DNA from: Kitasatospora phosalacinea
GTDB lineage: Bacteria > Actinomycetota > Actinomycetes > Streptomycetales > Streptomycetaceae
Length of the DNA: 34,429 nucleotides
Reading direction: 5' to 3'
Assembly: GCF_000717185.1 (NCBI RefSeq)
Contig: NZ_JNYE01000101.1
Coordinates: forward strand, 1 to 34,429
Below the pieces are notes generated by a model, which saw only the letters and a list, made by a program, of their open reading frames with translations, made no database searches and was not told the origin of the DNA. The position numbers and the translations under genes were made by a program. Positions 9,338 through 15,661 of the stretch are shown here, in pieces (position 1 is the first letter of the stretch; every line of letters starts with the position of its first letter).

Positions 9338-9427
9338 TGACCCTCCCCCGGGGGTCAGGGTGGCCGAGAACCACCCAAGTGTGGCCGAAACGCCAGACGC
9401 TTCGTCAGATGTCATGGAAGCATGACA
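9338..9427. promoter_or_regulatory. Cluster of inverted repeats upstream of the ABC operon
   Basis: Three palindromic elements lie in 90 bp: TGACCC-8 nt-GGGTCA (9338-9357), GGGTGG-7 nt-CCACCC (9358-9376) and TGTCATG-GAAG-CATGACA (9410-9427). The last is a perfect 7+7 palindrome and the most operator-like. No adjacent regulator gene is present. The rest of the 9162-9502 gap shows no gene. Confidence 0.45.
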
Positions 9428-9502
9428 ACTTCCGTCCCAGGAAATATGCGAAACCGTCGCTCGGCCGACTAGGCTCAGTGTCTGAGTCAGCCGCGCTCCC
9501 TG

Positions 9503-9584
9503 GCCCAGATGGTGGAACGCAGACACGGGCAGCTTAAAACTGCTTGGCCGCGAGGCCGTGCCGGTTCGAGTCCGGCTCTGGGCA
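9503..9584 (+). tRNA. bldA: tRNA-Leu(UAA), bldA
   Basis: Class II tRNA. Acceptor GCCCAGA (9503-9509) pairs with TCTGGGC (9577-9583), discriminator A9584. Anticodon stem is 9528-9532 with 9540-9544; the loop CTTAAAA gives anticodon TAA at 9535-9537. A long variable arm (GGCC-GCGA-GGCC) and the T arm GCCGGTTCGAGTCCGGC follow. CCA is not encoded. This tRNA reads the rare UUA codon; in Streptomyces it is bldA, which gates aerial growth and antibiotic synthesis by limiting translation of TTA-containing genes. Its 3' 24 nt lie inside the left attachment repeat of the island, so the mature gene is a host/element hybrid that stays intact. Confidence 0.93.
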
Positions 9585-9595
9585 CTCTCCTGCCC
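9561..9595 (+). repeat. Left attachment site (attL), 35-bp core
   Basis: Identical over 35 bp to 20773-20807 (begins CCGGTTCGAG, ends CTCCTGCCC). Similarity resumes just beyond: 9602-9621 and 20814-20833 match at 17 of 20 positions. The element end therefore seems to derive from a related bldA locus rather than only its tRNA. Confidence 0.9.
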
Positions 9596-9601
9596 TTTTT
9601 T
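9580..9601 (+). terminator. Short intrinsic terminator of bldA supplied by the island
   Basis: GGGCA (9580-9584), loop CTCTCC, TGCCC (9591-9595), then six T (9596-9601). The hairpin uses the last bases of the tRNA. The matching repeat at 20792-20807 has the same hairpin but is followed by ACCCTCC instead of a T run. Confidence 0.6.
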
Positions 9602-9750
9602 CGTAACGCTTTGTGATCGAAAGAGTGCAGATTCCCTCCGCTCGTCACACCGCGCCCACGCCCGCACCTCTGACTCCGGGGGCGGACCGCTTCTACCACA
9701 CGATCGGAAATGCCTGGCCCCCCGTAGGACCGGGCTGGAAGCATCGGGTG

Positions 9751-10716
9751 ATGCAGCTCTCACTACTCCCCGGCACGAACCGCGACAACGCCCTCACTGC
9801 CCTGACGAAGGTCACCGAGAAGGTCACCAACCTGTACACCGGTAGCGGTCACTACGACGCTGGCGGACTCCTCCTTGCCTACCTGGAGTGGGCGAGCGAC
9901 GCGGTCTACAGCCTGGAGGGGGTGGTCAGCCCTGCGGACCTCGACCGGCTCATCCTCACCCGTCGACACGACCAGCTGCTCGCGGGCGCGGCAGATCTCG
10001 GCGCCGCCCACCTGATGCGGGTGACGAACCAGCTGGTGCAGCTCGAACTGTCCCAGCGCTCCCGGGCGCTCCAGGCGGCGGTGGAGGACCTCCAGGCAAG
10101 CATCCGCAAGTGGAACCGCTGGGACAGCTACGACTACGTCCTCGTGTTCGACACCTCGGTGTTCATCCACCACCCCGAGCAGCTACAGGACATCAAGTTC
10201 CACTCGCTGCTCGGTGCGCCCTACTGCAGCTACTGCCTGATCGTACCGATGGTGGTCATCGACGAGCTCGACAGGCTAAAGGAGGCAGGCAAGGACCACA
10301 CCCGCTGGCGGGCACGCCACTCGTTGCGGATCATCGACAGCATCTTCGAGGACTCGCACTCGACAACGGCCGTCCTGCACGGCCAGTCGGAGGAGGAGCG
10401 CTTGACCAGGCGCAACCCCGAGCAGCGGGTGACCGTCGAGTTGCTGGTCGACCCGCCGCAGCACGTCCGGCTGCCGGACCCGGACGACGAGATCGTGGAC
10501 CGGACACTGGCGGTGCAGCCGCTGGTCGACGACCGGGTGACGCTATTCACCTACGACACCGGCTTGGCGAGCCGGGCCCGGATCGCCAAGCTGCCGTACA
10601 TGAAGCTGAGCACACCGCCGGAGCCGGAGCCGTCGGCGCCGGTGAAGAAGGCGGGACGGCAGCGGAACCGCCCGATGGAGCCGCAGCAGCAGAAGCAGCC
10701 CGCCGAGGGCAGCTGA
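9751..10716 (+). CDS. PIN-domain protein with helical N-terminal domain
   Basis: 321 aa from the ATG at 9751 (GTG at 9748 and an open frame to 9613 are alternatives; GGAAG lies 9 nt before the ATG). The first 120 residues are helical. From about 129 there is a PIN fold with a full acidic set: Asp134 in VFDTSVFIHH, Glu172 in VVIDELDRLK, the PDPDDEIVDRTL cluster (about 243-252) and Asp269 in LFTYDTGLASRA. PIN domains are metal-dependent RNases; this arrangement is closer to PhoH2/YlaK-type than to short VapC toxins. No antitoxin lies upstream. The C-terminal 45 residues are Pro/Gln/Lys-rich and probably disordered. It is the first gene inside attL. Confidence 0.85.
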   Translation: MQLSLLPGTNRDNALTALTKVTEKVTNLYTGSGHYDAGGLLLAYLEWASDAVYSLEGVVSPADLDRLILTRRHDQLLAGAADLGAAHLMRVTNQLVQLELSQRSRALQAAVEDLQASIRKWNRWDSYDYVLVFDTSVFIHHPEQLQDIKFHSLLGAPYCSYCLIVPMVVIDELDRLKEAGKDHTRWRARHSLRIIDSIFEDSHSTTAVLHGQSEEERLTRRNPEQRVTVELLVDPPQHVRLPDPDDEIVDRTLAVQPLVDDRVTLFTYDTGLASRARIAKLPYMKLSTPPEPEPSAPVKKAGRQRNRPMEPQQQKQPAEGS

Positions 10717-10781
10717 CGCTTCATCCGGCCTGCGGTGGTTTGTGCCGTCCTGTCCGCCCCAATGAGCACGGAGGAGCGGGC

Positions 10782-11159
10782 ATGGCGACGTCGCTGCACA
10801 TCACGCCGAAGGACTACGAGGGCCTGGTGGTCACCCACGACGGGCGGCTGCGGGTGGATCTGACGGATGGCGGGCTGGGCCGACTGGCGGGTGTGATCCG
10901 CCAGTTCGAGCTGTCGAAGCGGGACCCGGAGCAGCGCGCGGCGTGGCTCCGGAGCATCACCGACGTGGAACTGGTCGAGCTGGCGACGGGCCGGTGGGGC
11001 GGCCCCGAGCAGGACGTCCAGGACGAGGCGATCCGGCGTCTCCAGGCGCTCACCGAGAAGCTGCGCCCGACCGTGGAGGTGCTGCGGGATGCCGGGCTGC
11101 TGGACCAGGCCGTCGAACAGCCGGCCGCCGTCGCGCAGACGTCCGGGCGCGAGGCGTGA
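10782..11159 (+). CDS. Small helical hypothetical protein
   Basis: 125 aa; the ATG at 10782 follows GGAGGAG with 6 nt spacing. A short N-terminal beta-like segment (SLHITPKDYEGLVVTHDGRLRV) precedes amphipathic helices rich in Arg, Glu and Leu. No membrane segment, Cys cluster or known motif. It ends GTGA, overlapping the next GTG by 4 nt, so it is translationally coupled to the Cys/His-rich gene downstream. Function unknown. Confidence 0.75.
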   Translation: MATSLHITPKDYEGLVVTHDGRLRVDLTDGGLGRLAGVIRQFELSKRDPEQRAAWLRSITDVELVELATGRWGGPEQDVQDEAIRRLQALTEKLRPTVEVLRDAGLLDQAVEQPAAVAQTSGREA

Positions 11160-11650
11160 GCGTCCTCGGCGGGAACGCGCCCTGCCTGCCCCAGCCCGAG
11201 TTCTCGTACCCGCTCGGCCACGCCAAGGCCGGGTGCGTGCGCTGGTCGTGCCCCGAGTGGTGCAGGTGGCACCACGACAAGTGGCCGGGCCTGGAGCCCG
11301 GCCGGATCGAGCTCCCGGCCCGCCCCGGCGTAGCGGAGGGGCAGGCGCTCGGCGAAGTGCGGGCGGCGTACAGCCCGGAGGAGATCAGCCAGTCCCTCAC
11401 CGCGACCGCCAACCGGCGCGAGGAGGTCCGTAGGGAGCGCGTGCTGAACGCTCTGGAGGAGCATCTGCGAACCGTGCACAACGATCATGCTTCGGGGGCA
11501 GACTCGTTGTCACCCCAGCCGACCTCCCCCCGTCGGCGGGGCACCGCCACGTCGGGGGTGCGCGGTGAACCTGCGCCCCTACAGTGTGCCGAACCGGCGC
11601 CCGTACCCGCGGGTGGCCCGGGCCCGCCGCCAGATCGAGCGGGCGACTAG
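11156..11650 (+). CDS. Cys/His-rich hypothetical protein
   Basis: 164 aa from the GTG at 11156, which overlaps the previous stop. The N-terminal part has GCVRWSCPEWCRWHHDKW, a compact Cys/His cluster able to bind zinc. A Glu/Arg-rich helix follows (SPEEISQSLTATANRREEV). After about residue 135 the codons lose G/C third-position bias where the next gene overlaps, and the tail is Pro/Arg low complexity. The last 30 residues may be an artefact of a lost stop. No family assigned. Confidence 0.65.
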   Translation: MSVLGGNAPCLPQPEFSYPLGHAKAGCVRWSCPEWCRWHHDKWPGLEPGRIELPARPGVAEGQALGEVRAAYSPEEISQSLTATANRREEVRRERVLNALEEHLRTVHNDHASGADSLSPQPTSPRRRGTATSGVRGEPAPLQCAEPAPVPAGGPGPPPDRAGD

Positions 11651-11858
11651 GATGCGCCCGTGCCCGATGTGCGGGCACCCAGAGCGGGAGCACGCCTTCG
11701 AGGGTGAGCACCGGGTGTGCTCGCGAGGCCAGGGGGTGCGGATCTCCTGCCGGGTGTGCGCGGAGTTCTGGGCCCGCCTCCCGGCTGTCGCCGCCCTCCA
11801 GGAATTCGCCCGGGTGCTGTCGACCCCGCCGCGCCCGAGTTCCTTCACCCTGACCTGA
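11565..11858 (+). CDS. Small treble-clef/zinc-ribbon-like protein
   Basis: 97 aa from the GTG at 11565. G/C third-position bias begins about here in this frame, supporting the early start although it overlaps the previous gene by 86 nt. The alternative is the ATG at 11652, directly after the previous stop (68 aa). It has two Cys pairs, CPMCGHPEREHAF and SCRVCAEF, with an extra Cys/His between, like a small zinc-binding fold. A basic N-terminus could contact nucleic acid. Unknown function, ending at a strong hairpin. Confidence 0.6.
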   Translation: MNLRPYSVPNRRPYPRVARARRQIERATRMRPCPMCGHPEREHAFEGEHRVCSRGQGVRISCRVCAEFWARLPAVAALQEFARVLSTPPRPSSFTLT

Positions 11859-11863
11859 CGGTG

Positions 11864-11895
11864 CTGAGCCGGCGGGCGCCCGCCCGCCGGCTCAG
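11864..11895. terminator. Bidirectional hairpin between convergent island genes
   Basis: Perfect 15-bp arms (CTGAGCCGGCGGGCG and complement) around CC. It lies between the stop at 11858 and the minus-strand GNAT gene, whose stop codon is inside the right arm. Confidence 0.85.
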
Positions 11896-12446
11896 AGGGT
11901 GATGGGCCGGAACATCGAGACGTAGCGGGGGCTGCCCGGGTGCTGAATGATCCCCATCTTCACGTACCCCCACCGCTCATAGAGGGCCCGCACTCGGGGG
12001 TGGTCCTCCTCGACCAGGAGGTGCACCCGCTCCTCGGGCCGGTGCGACAGCAGCTCCTCGTGCAGGGTGTGGGCGATGCCGGCCCCCCTGAACTCGGGGA
12101 GAACCATGATCTCGCAGAACGCGAACGTGCGGGTGTCGGTCTCCGTGAGGTCGGCGCCGGGCTCGGTCTCGATCAGGCCGCCCCACTGGTAGTCGGCGGT
12201 GCGGGCGAACCCGTAGGCGTAGCCGATCGGCTGGCCGTCGACTTCCCCGAGCGTGCAGCCCCAGCGGGGAGCGGCGGCCTGGCGGTGGAGTCGGCCGGTG
12301 AACGCCTCCATGGTGAAGAACGGGTCACCGGCCTTCTCCTCGGCGTAGATCCGGTCGTAGAGGTCGAGTAGCACCGGCTCGATCCCGGGCAGATCCTCGG
12401 CGGTGTAGTAGGTGACGGTCAGGATCGGTCCGGGTTGGACGGCCAC
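11892..12446 (-). CDS. GNAT-family N-acetyltransferase
   Basis: 184 aa from the GTG at 12446 (AGGAG 4 nt upstream). Motif A of the acetyl-CoA site is clear: IMVLPEFRGAGIAHTLHEEL, with the R/Q-x-x-G-x-G/A loop. The C-terminal VRALYERWGYVKMG is the usual GNAT motif B. It probably transfers an acetyl group to an amine; substrate unknown. The gene starts 16 nt after the HTH/TPR regulator stop on the same strand, so the two form an operon. It could modify a product of the divergent biosynthetic-looking operon, or act as a self-protection enzyme. Confidence 0.88.
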   Translation of the reverse strand: MAVQPGPILTVTYYTAEDLPGIEPVLLDLYDRIYAEEKAGDPFFTMEAFTGRLHRQAAAPRWGCTLGEVDGQPIGYAYGFARTADYQWGGLIETEPGADLTETDTRTFAFCEIMVLPEFRGAGIAHTLHEELLSHRPEERVHLLVEEDHPRVRALYERWGYVKMGIIQHPGSPRYVSMFRPITL

Positions 12447-12462
12447 GCTGCTGCTCCTGTCC

Positions 12463-13764
12463 CTAGGCTGCGGTGACGGTGTCGTAGCGTTCCACGAAGG
12501 CGGCCCCTTCGGGAAGATCGAGACCGGTCAGCTTGTCCCGGACCTCGCCGAGGCGGACCGCCCAGCGGGGGCAGTTGACGGTCGGGGAGAGGTCCAGCGC
12601 CTCGCCGGCCATGCTGATCCCCCGCTCGACTTGGCCGTCGGCCAGGTAGCACTGCGCGAGGTGCACGGACGTGGCGAACTGGTTCCTCCTGAACCCCGGA
12701 GGGCGCAGCGCCATCGCCTGCTCTTCCTGCCGCGCCGCCTTGTCGGGCTGACGGAGATCCATGTACGCCAGCGCCCCGGCCGACAGGACTTCTCCGGGGC
12801 CGACGAAGGCGAGCCATGGGTGGACCGGGTCGGGGCCGACGCGGTCGAGGACGGCTTCGGCCTTCGCCAGCGCGTTGCCCGTCTGGGCCTTCTGCCCGGA
12901 GGCGGCGTAGCCGAGGGCGAGGCGGCCGTGCAGGAGGGCGGTCAGCCGGTGGTCGCGGCTGTTGCGGGTCGCGTCGAGCGCCAGGCGGGCGATGGTGATG
13001 GTCTCAGTCGCCCGGCCGAGGGCCCAGGACTGACGGGACATGTATGCCCAGATGCGGGCCTGGAGCTGCTTGTCGCCGGAGAGGAGACCGGCGCGGAGGC
13101 CGCTGTCGAAGTTCCTGCTCGCGCGCTCCTGGTCGCCGCTGTCGAACGCGAACCACCCGGCGCTGGCGTGGAGTTCGCCGATCACCCGGTACAGGGCCTT
13201 CTCGACGTTCGGCCCGTAGAGGCACCGGGCCATCGCGCCCTCGATCTGCCGGACGAACTCCTCCGCGATGTCGGCCAACTGGTCGCCGCCGTAGAGGTCG
13301 TCCACGGCGTGGAGTTTGGTGATGCTCTCGCGGATTCTCTCGACGTCGCTGGCTCCTATCCGGCCGCCGCTCGGTAGCGGGGCGAATGCGAAGCTGATCA
13401 GGTTGCCGGTCGCGGCAAGCATGAAAGAGCGTCGGCGCACGTGGTCCTCCTGGTCGGGGGTCTCCACAAGCAGCGTAGAGGTCGGCTCGAAGGCCGCAAG
13501 ATCACGCAGCCTTTTACCCGAAAGGGTGAAGCCCAGGGCGTCGCCGGACAGTTGGAAAACGTCCATCAGGCCGACGAGGGATTGCACATGCGGCTGCGCG
13601 GTCTCCCCGGACAGCCAGCGGCGAACCTGCCGACCGGTCGCGTTCCCCGGCTTCTCGAACCGCGTCTCCTCGGCGGCGTTGATTGCCTTCGCCAGGTCCT
13701 CCGCGGACAGATCGGCACTGTCCATGAGCCCTCTGAGCACGTCGTTCGGGCGGACCTCTGCCAT
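12463..13764 (-). CDS. HTH regulator with TPR-like C-terminal domain
   Basis: 433 aa; ATG at 13764 with GAGGAG upstream. The first 85 residues look like a divergent XRE-type helix-turn-helix (LSAEDLAKAINA ... GRQVRRWLSGETAQP). The remaining 300 residues are repeated helical pairs of TPR type, including GELHASAGWFAFDSGDQERA and HLAQCYLADGQVERG. The layout is common in Streptomyces regulators that may sense a peptide or small ligand. There is a hydrophobic stretch SFMLAATGNLISFAFAP near residue 115, likely buried rather than membrane. It is divergent from the 36-aa peptide and the plus-strand operons, and inverted TGTCCT repeats lie in front of it. Confidence 0.85.
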   Translation of the reverse strand: MAEVRPNDVLRGLMDSADLSAEDLAKAINAAEETRFEKPGNATGRQVRRWLSGETAQPHVQSLVGLMDVFQLSGDALGFTLSGKRLRDLAAFEPTSTLLVETPDQEDHVRRRSFMLAATGNLISFAFAPLPSGGRIGASDVERIRESITKLHAVDDLYGGDQLADIAEEFVRQIEGAMARCLYGPNVEKALYRVIGELHASAGWFAFDSGDQERASRNFDSGLRAGLLSGDKQLQARIWAYMSRQSWALGRATETITIARLALDATRNSRDHRLTALLHGRLALGYAASGQKAQTGNALAKAEAVLDRVGPDPVHPWLAFVGPGEVLSAGALAYMDLRQPDKAARQEEQAMALRPPGFRRNQFATSVHLAQCYLADGQVERGISMAGEALDLSPTVNCPRWAVRLGEVRDKLTGLDLPEGAAFVERYDTVTAA

Positions 13765-13821
13765 GGGCGCTCCTCAGTCCGGGAAGGCGACCCCCTCGCC
13801 CACCTCGCGCTGCCACCCGCT

Positions 13822-13867
13822 CAGAAATGTCCTAGGGGCGTGAGGACAGCGCCCCCAGAATGTCCTA
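13822..13867. promoter_or_regulatory. Putative operator for the island regulator
   Basis: TGTCCT-9 nt-AGGACA (13828-13848) is a perfect inverted repeat. A further half site lies in a direct repeat, CAGAAATGTCCTA (13822-13834) and CAGAATGTCCTA (13856-13867). They sit 58-103 bp upstream of the regulator start in the divergent gap (13765-14065), which holds no other gene. Autoregulation is an inference from position. Confidence 0.5.
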
Positions 13868-14065
13868 TCCGGGGTTGCGTGACTACCAGTTCACTGAATG
13901 TCAGCAGCCGGTGAGCAGCACGAGGAGCACCGCGAACCGGCCGCTTCGCACCCCCGTAACGGCGCGGTGGTGCGGTCCTGCGCCCCCAGCGCGGGTCCTC
14001 ACGGGCTCCGCGGAGGCGTATCCACACTGACGCCGCCTCGGCGGCCCACCAGGAGGTACAGGCCC

Positions 14066-14176
14066 ATGAGCAACAACAAGCACAGCAACGACAGCGGGAA
14101 CAACGACCACCACACCGACAGCGGCGAGGGCGGCAACAACGACAGCACCGGTGGCTCGACCGGCGGCGACGAGTAG
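14066..14176 (+). CDS. 36-aa Asn/Asp/Gly/Ser/His-rich peptide
   Basis: A tiny gene with a near-perfect RBS (AGGAGG, 9 nt before the ATG at 14066). The product begins MSNNKHSND and ends GGSTGGDE. It has no hydrophobic residues apart from the initiator Met, so it is intrinsically disordered, soluble and acidic. There is no Cys, Trp, Leu, Ile, Val or Phe, and no signal peptide. It is first in the plus-strand half of the island, opposite the regulator, and is followed at once by a hairpin. It could be a modified-peptide precursor, a signal sensed by the TPR regulator, or a metal or nucleic-acid binder; none is shown. Confidence 0.65.
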   Translation: MSNNKHSNDSGNNDHHTDSGEGGNNDSTGGSTGGDE

Positions 14177-14193
14177 TCAGCCCCGCACGCAGT

Positions 14194-14233
14194 AGGGCCC
14201 CGGGCGCACCTCTTCATCGAGCGCCCGGGCCCT
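14194..14233 (+). terminator. Hairpin after the 36-aa peptide gene
   Basis: 13-bp stem (AGGGCCC-C-GGGCGC with its complement, one bulged C) beginning 17 nt after the stop. It probably separates the peptide transcript from the genes downstream. Confidence 0.7.
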
Positions 14234-14370
14234 CCCCCTCGCGGAAGATCAGCGCCCCTGACCGCCGTACGTCCCCCGACGTGACCGGCCATCAGATCAG
14301 GCCGGCACCCGCATGAGCTTCACCGCGGACCCCGGATTCCCAGTGGCGCACCACGCTCCCTACCGAGCTG

Positions 14371-14410
14371 CCGCGCCCGGCCCCGCTCCTCCCGTCGGGG
14401 CCGGGCGCGG
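14371..14410 (+). terminator. Second hairpin, just upstream of the resolvase-like gene
   Basis: Perfect 14-bp stem (CCGCGCCCGGCCCC and complement) with a 12-nt loop, ending 33 nt before the ATG at 14444. It may be a terminator or part of the leader of the downstream pair. Confidence 0.6.
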
Positions 14411-14443
14411 CGACCAACTGTGTCGCGCCCCAGGAGCCTTCCC

Positions 14444-14851
14444 ATGCGCAGCGCCATTACCTACCTCTGCACCGACGACAAGGTCAGCCGGCCACTCATG
14501 ACGGGGTGGTGCGAGCAACGCGCCGCTGACGAGAACATCCCGGTGACCGAGACCGTCCTCGACACCGACGAACTGCTCCCGCTGGCCGAGCGTCCCGGCT
14601 GGAAGCACGCGATGGCGCTCGTGGAGAGCGGCGACGTCGTGATGGTCGTGACCCTCGACCGCACGATGCTCGCCGCCTGGCGCAAGGACTGGGACCGGCT
14701 CGCGGCCTCCGTGGCCGAGCACGGGGCCGTTCTGGTCACCCACCGGACGCCCGTACCGTCGATCCCGCCCACGGACGGGGCGCAGCAGCTTCCGCTCGTC
14801 CCCGCCGTTCCCCCCGTGGTGGAGCTGGCCAGCACCGGGGCGCAGCGGTGA
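14444..14851 (+). CDS. Resolvase-N-terminal-like fold protein, probably non-catalytic
   Basis: 135 aa; ATG at 14444 follows CAGGAG with 7 nt spacing. The layout recalls the N-terminal domain of serine recombinases: ITYLCTDDKVSR at the start, then GWKHAMALVESGDVVMVVTLDRTML, then a segment ending GAVLVTHRT. The catalytic Ser motif (YxRxS) is not clear and there is no DNA-binding or C-terminal recombinase domain, so it is unlikely to recombine DNA. Small proteins like this often precede GHKL ATPase genes in Streptomyces, as here. It overlaps the next gene by 4 nt (GTGA), so the two are coupled. Tail is Pro/Val-rich. Confidence 0.65.
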   Translation: MRSAITYLCTDDKVSRPLMTGWCEQRAADENIPVTETVLDTDELLPLAERPGWKHAMALVESGDVVMVVTLDRTMLAAWRKDWDRLAASVAEHGAVLVTHRTPVPSIPPTDGAQQLPLVPAVPPVVELASTGAQR

Positions 14852-15411
14852 GCGGGCGCAGGAGACGGCGGCTCGGCCGGGTCTACCGCCTGATGATCGA
14901 CGCGACGGCCCCCGACCTCGGTGTGCGCCTCGGCGCCGTCGGCCCGGTGCGGGAGAAGCTGGACAAGGCGCTCAAGGACTGGGGTATCGGGCCTGCCGAC
15001 CGCGCCGACATGATGTGGATCGCCCACGAGCTGGTGGCGAATGCCCTCCGGCACAGCCCGCCTGGCCTGCACCAGGTGAGCCTGTTCCTGTTCCCCGAAG
15101 GTCACCGCCTGGTGGTGACGGTCCACGACGGCAGCAGGGCGAAGCCGTACCTGCCGGCGGACGCGGTCGGCAACGACGGCGCTGAGTCTGGTCGCGGCAT
15201 GCTGCTGGTCGAAGCGCTCGCCGAGAGGTGGCAGGCCGACCTCACCTCGCACGGGAAGAAGGTGTGGGCGGTGTTGGCCCTCCAGGAGCCGGTGCCGCCG
15301 TTGCAGCTGGCGTCGATCATGCCGCAGGCCGTACGGCGCGCGGCCGTCATCGCCGCGGTGGCCAGCACGTCCCGCTTATACGCGGTCCGACCTCGCCGGG
15401 CGGTCGCGTAG
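14848..15411 (+). CDS. GHKL ATP-binding protein (RsbW-like), with a TTA codon
   Basis: 187 aa from the GTG at 14848. A HATPase_c/RsbW-type fold is shown by the N box WIAHELVANALRHS (Glu61, Asn65), G1 box VTVHDGS and G2 box ESGRGMLLVEALAERW. Such single-domain proteins in Streptomyces are usually anti-sigma or regulatory kinases with targets encoded elsewhere. The N-terminus is strongly basic (MSGRRRRRLGR). Codon 177 (15376-15378) is TTA, the rare Leu codon read only by the bldA tRNA; I found no other in-frame TTA in the window. Full-length product should therefore depend on bldA. Confidence 0.88.
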   Translation: MSGRRRRRLGRVYRLMIDATAPDLGVRLGAVGPVREKLDKALKDWGIGPADRADMMWIAHELVANALRHSPPGLHQVSLFLFPEGHRLVVTVHDGSRAKPYLPADAVGNDGAESGRGMLLVEALAERWQADLTSHGKKVWAVLALQEPVPPLQLASIMPQAVRRAAVIAAVASTSRLYAVRPRRAVA

Positions 15412-15535
15412 GCACCACAGACTCCCGGGGACTCGTGCACTCCGGGTGTCCGCCGGTCTCACCCGGCGGACGATCGGCGCGCGCTGCGGGCTCGCCGGGC
15501 CTCCCGCCCTCGTGGGCCGGGCGAGGGGGCCACCG

Positions 15536-15582
15536 CAGAGGCCCCGCGGGCGGTGACACCTCCCCCGCCCGCGGGGCCTCTG
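15536..15582 (+). terminator. Strong 18-bp hairpin ahead of the kinase operon
   Basis: Perfect 18-bp arms (CAGAGGCCCCGCGGGCGG and complement) with an 11-nt loop. It ends the transcript of the GHKL gene or forms part of the operon leader. Confidence 0.75.
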
Positions 15583-15591
15583 CCAGCTCCG

Positions 15592-15621
15592 CCCCGGCCT
15601 GACAACGACACCAGGCCGGGG
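15592..15621 (+). promoter_or_regulatory. Leader hairpin 40 nt before the fusion gene
   Basis: Arms CCCCGGCCTG and CAGGCCGGGG with a 10-nt loop, between the 18-bp hairpin and the RBS (GGAGG, 15652-15656). A third, imperfect GC-rich hairpin lies at about 15490-15525. Three stacked structures in 130 nt could be tandem terminators or an attenuator. Confidence 0.4.
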
Positions 15622-15661
15622 GCCCGACCCGCCCGGAACCAGACGAGCCCCGGAGGACACC

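Noticed and set aside
6462..9425. 987-codon open frame opposite the ABC transporter genes
   Set aside because: Composition (Gly/Ala/Arg/Gln/His) is that of an antisense frame of GC-rich coding DNA. The sense strand has full ABC permease and ATPase motifs.
9751..10716. VapC-type toxin of a toxin-antitoxin pair
   Set aside because: Protein is more than twice VapC length, has a separate N-terminal domain and no small antitoxin gene before it.
14444..14851. Serine integrase for the island
   Set aside because: Only 135 aa, no clear catalytic Ser motif and no recombinase or DNA-binding domain.
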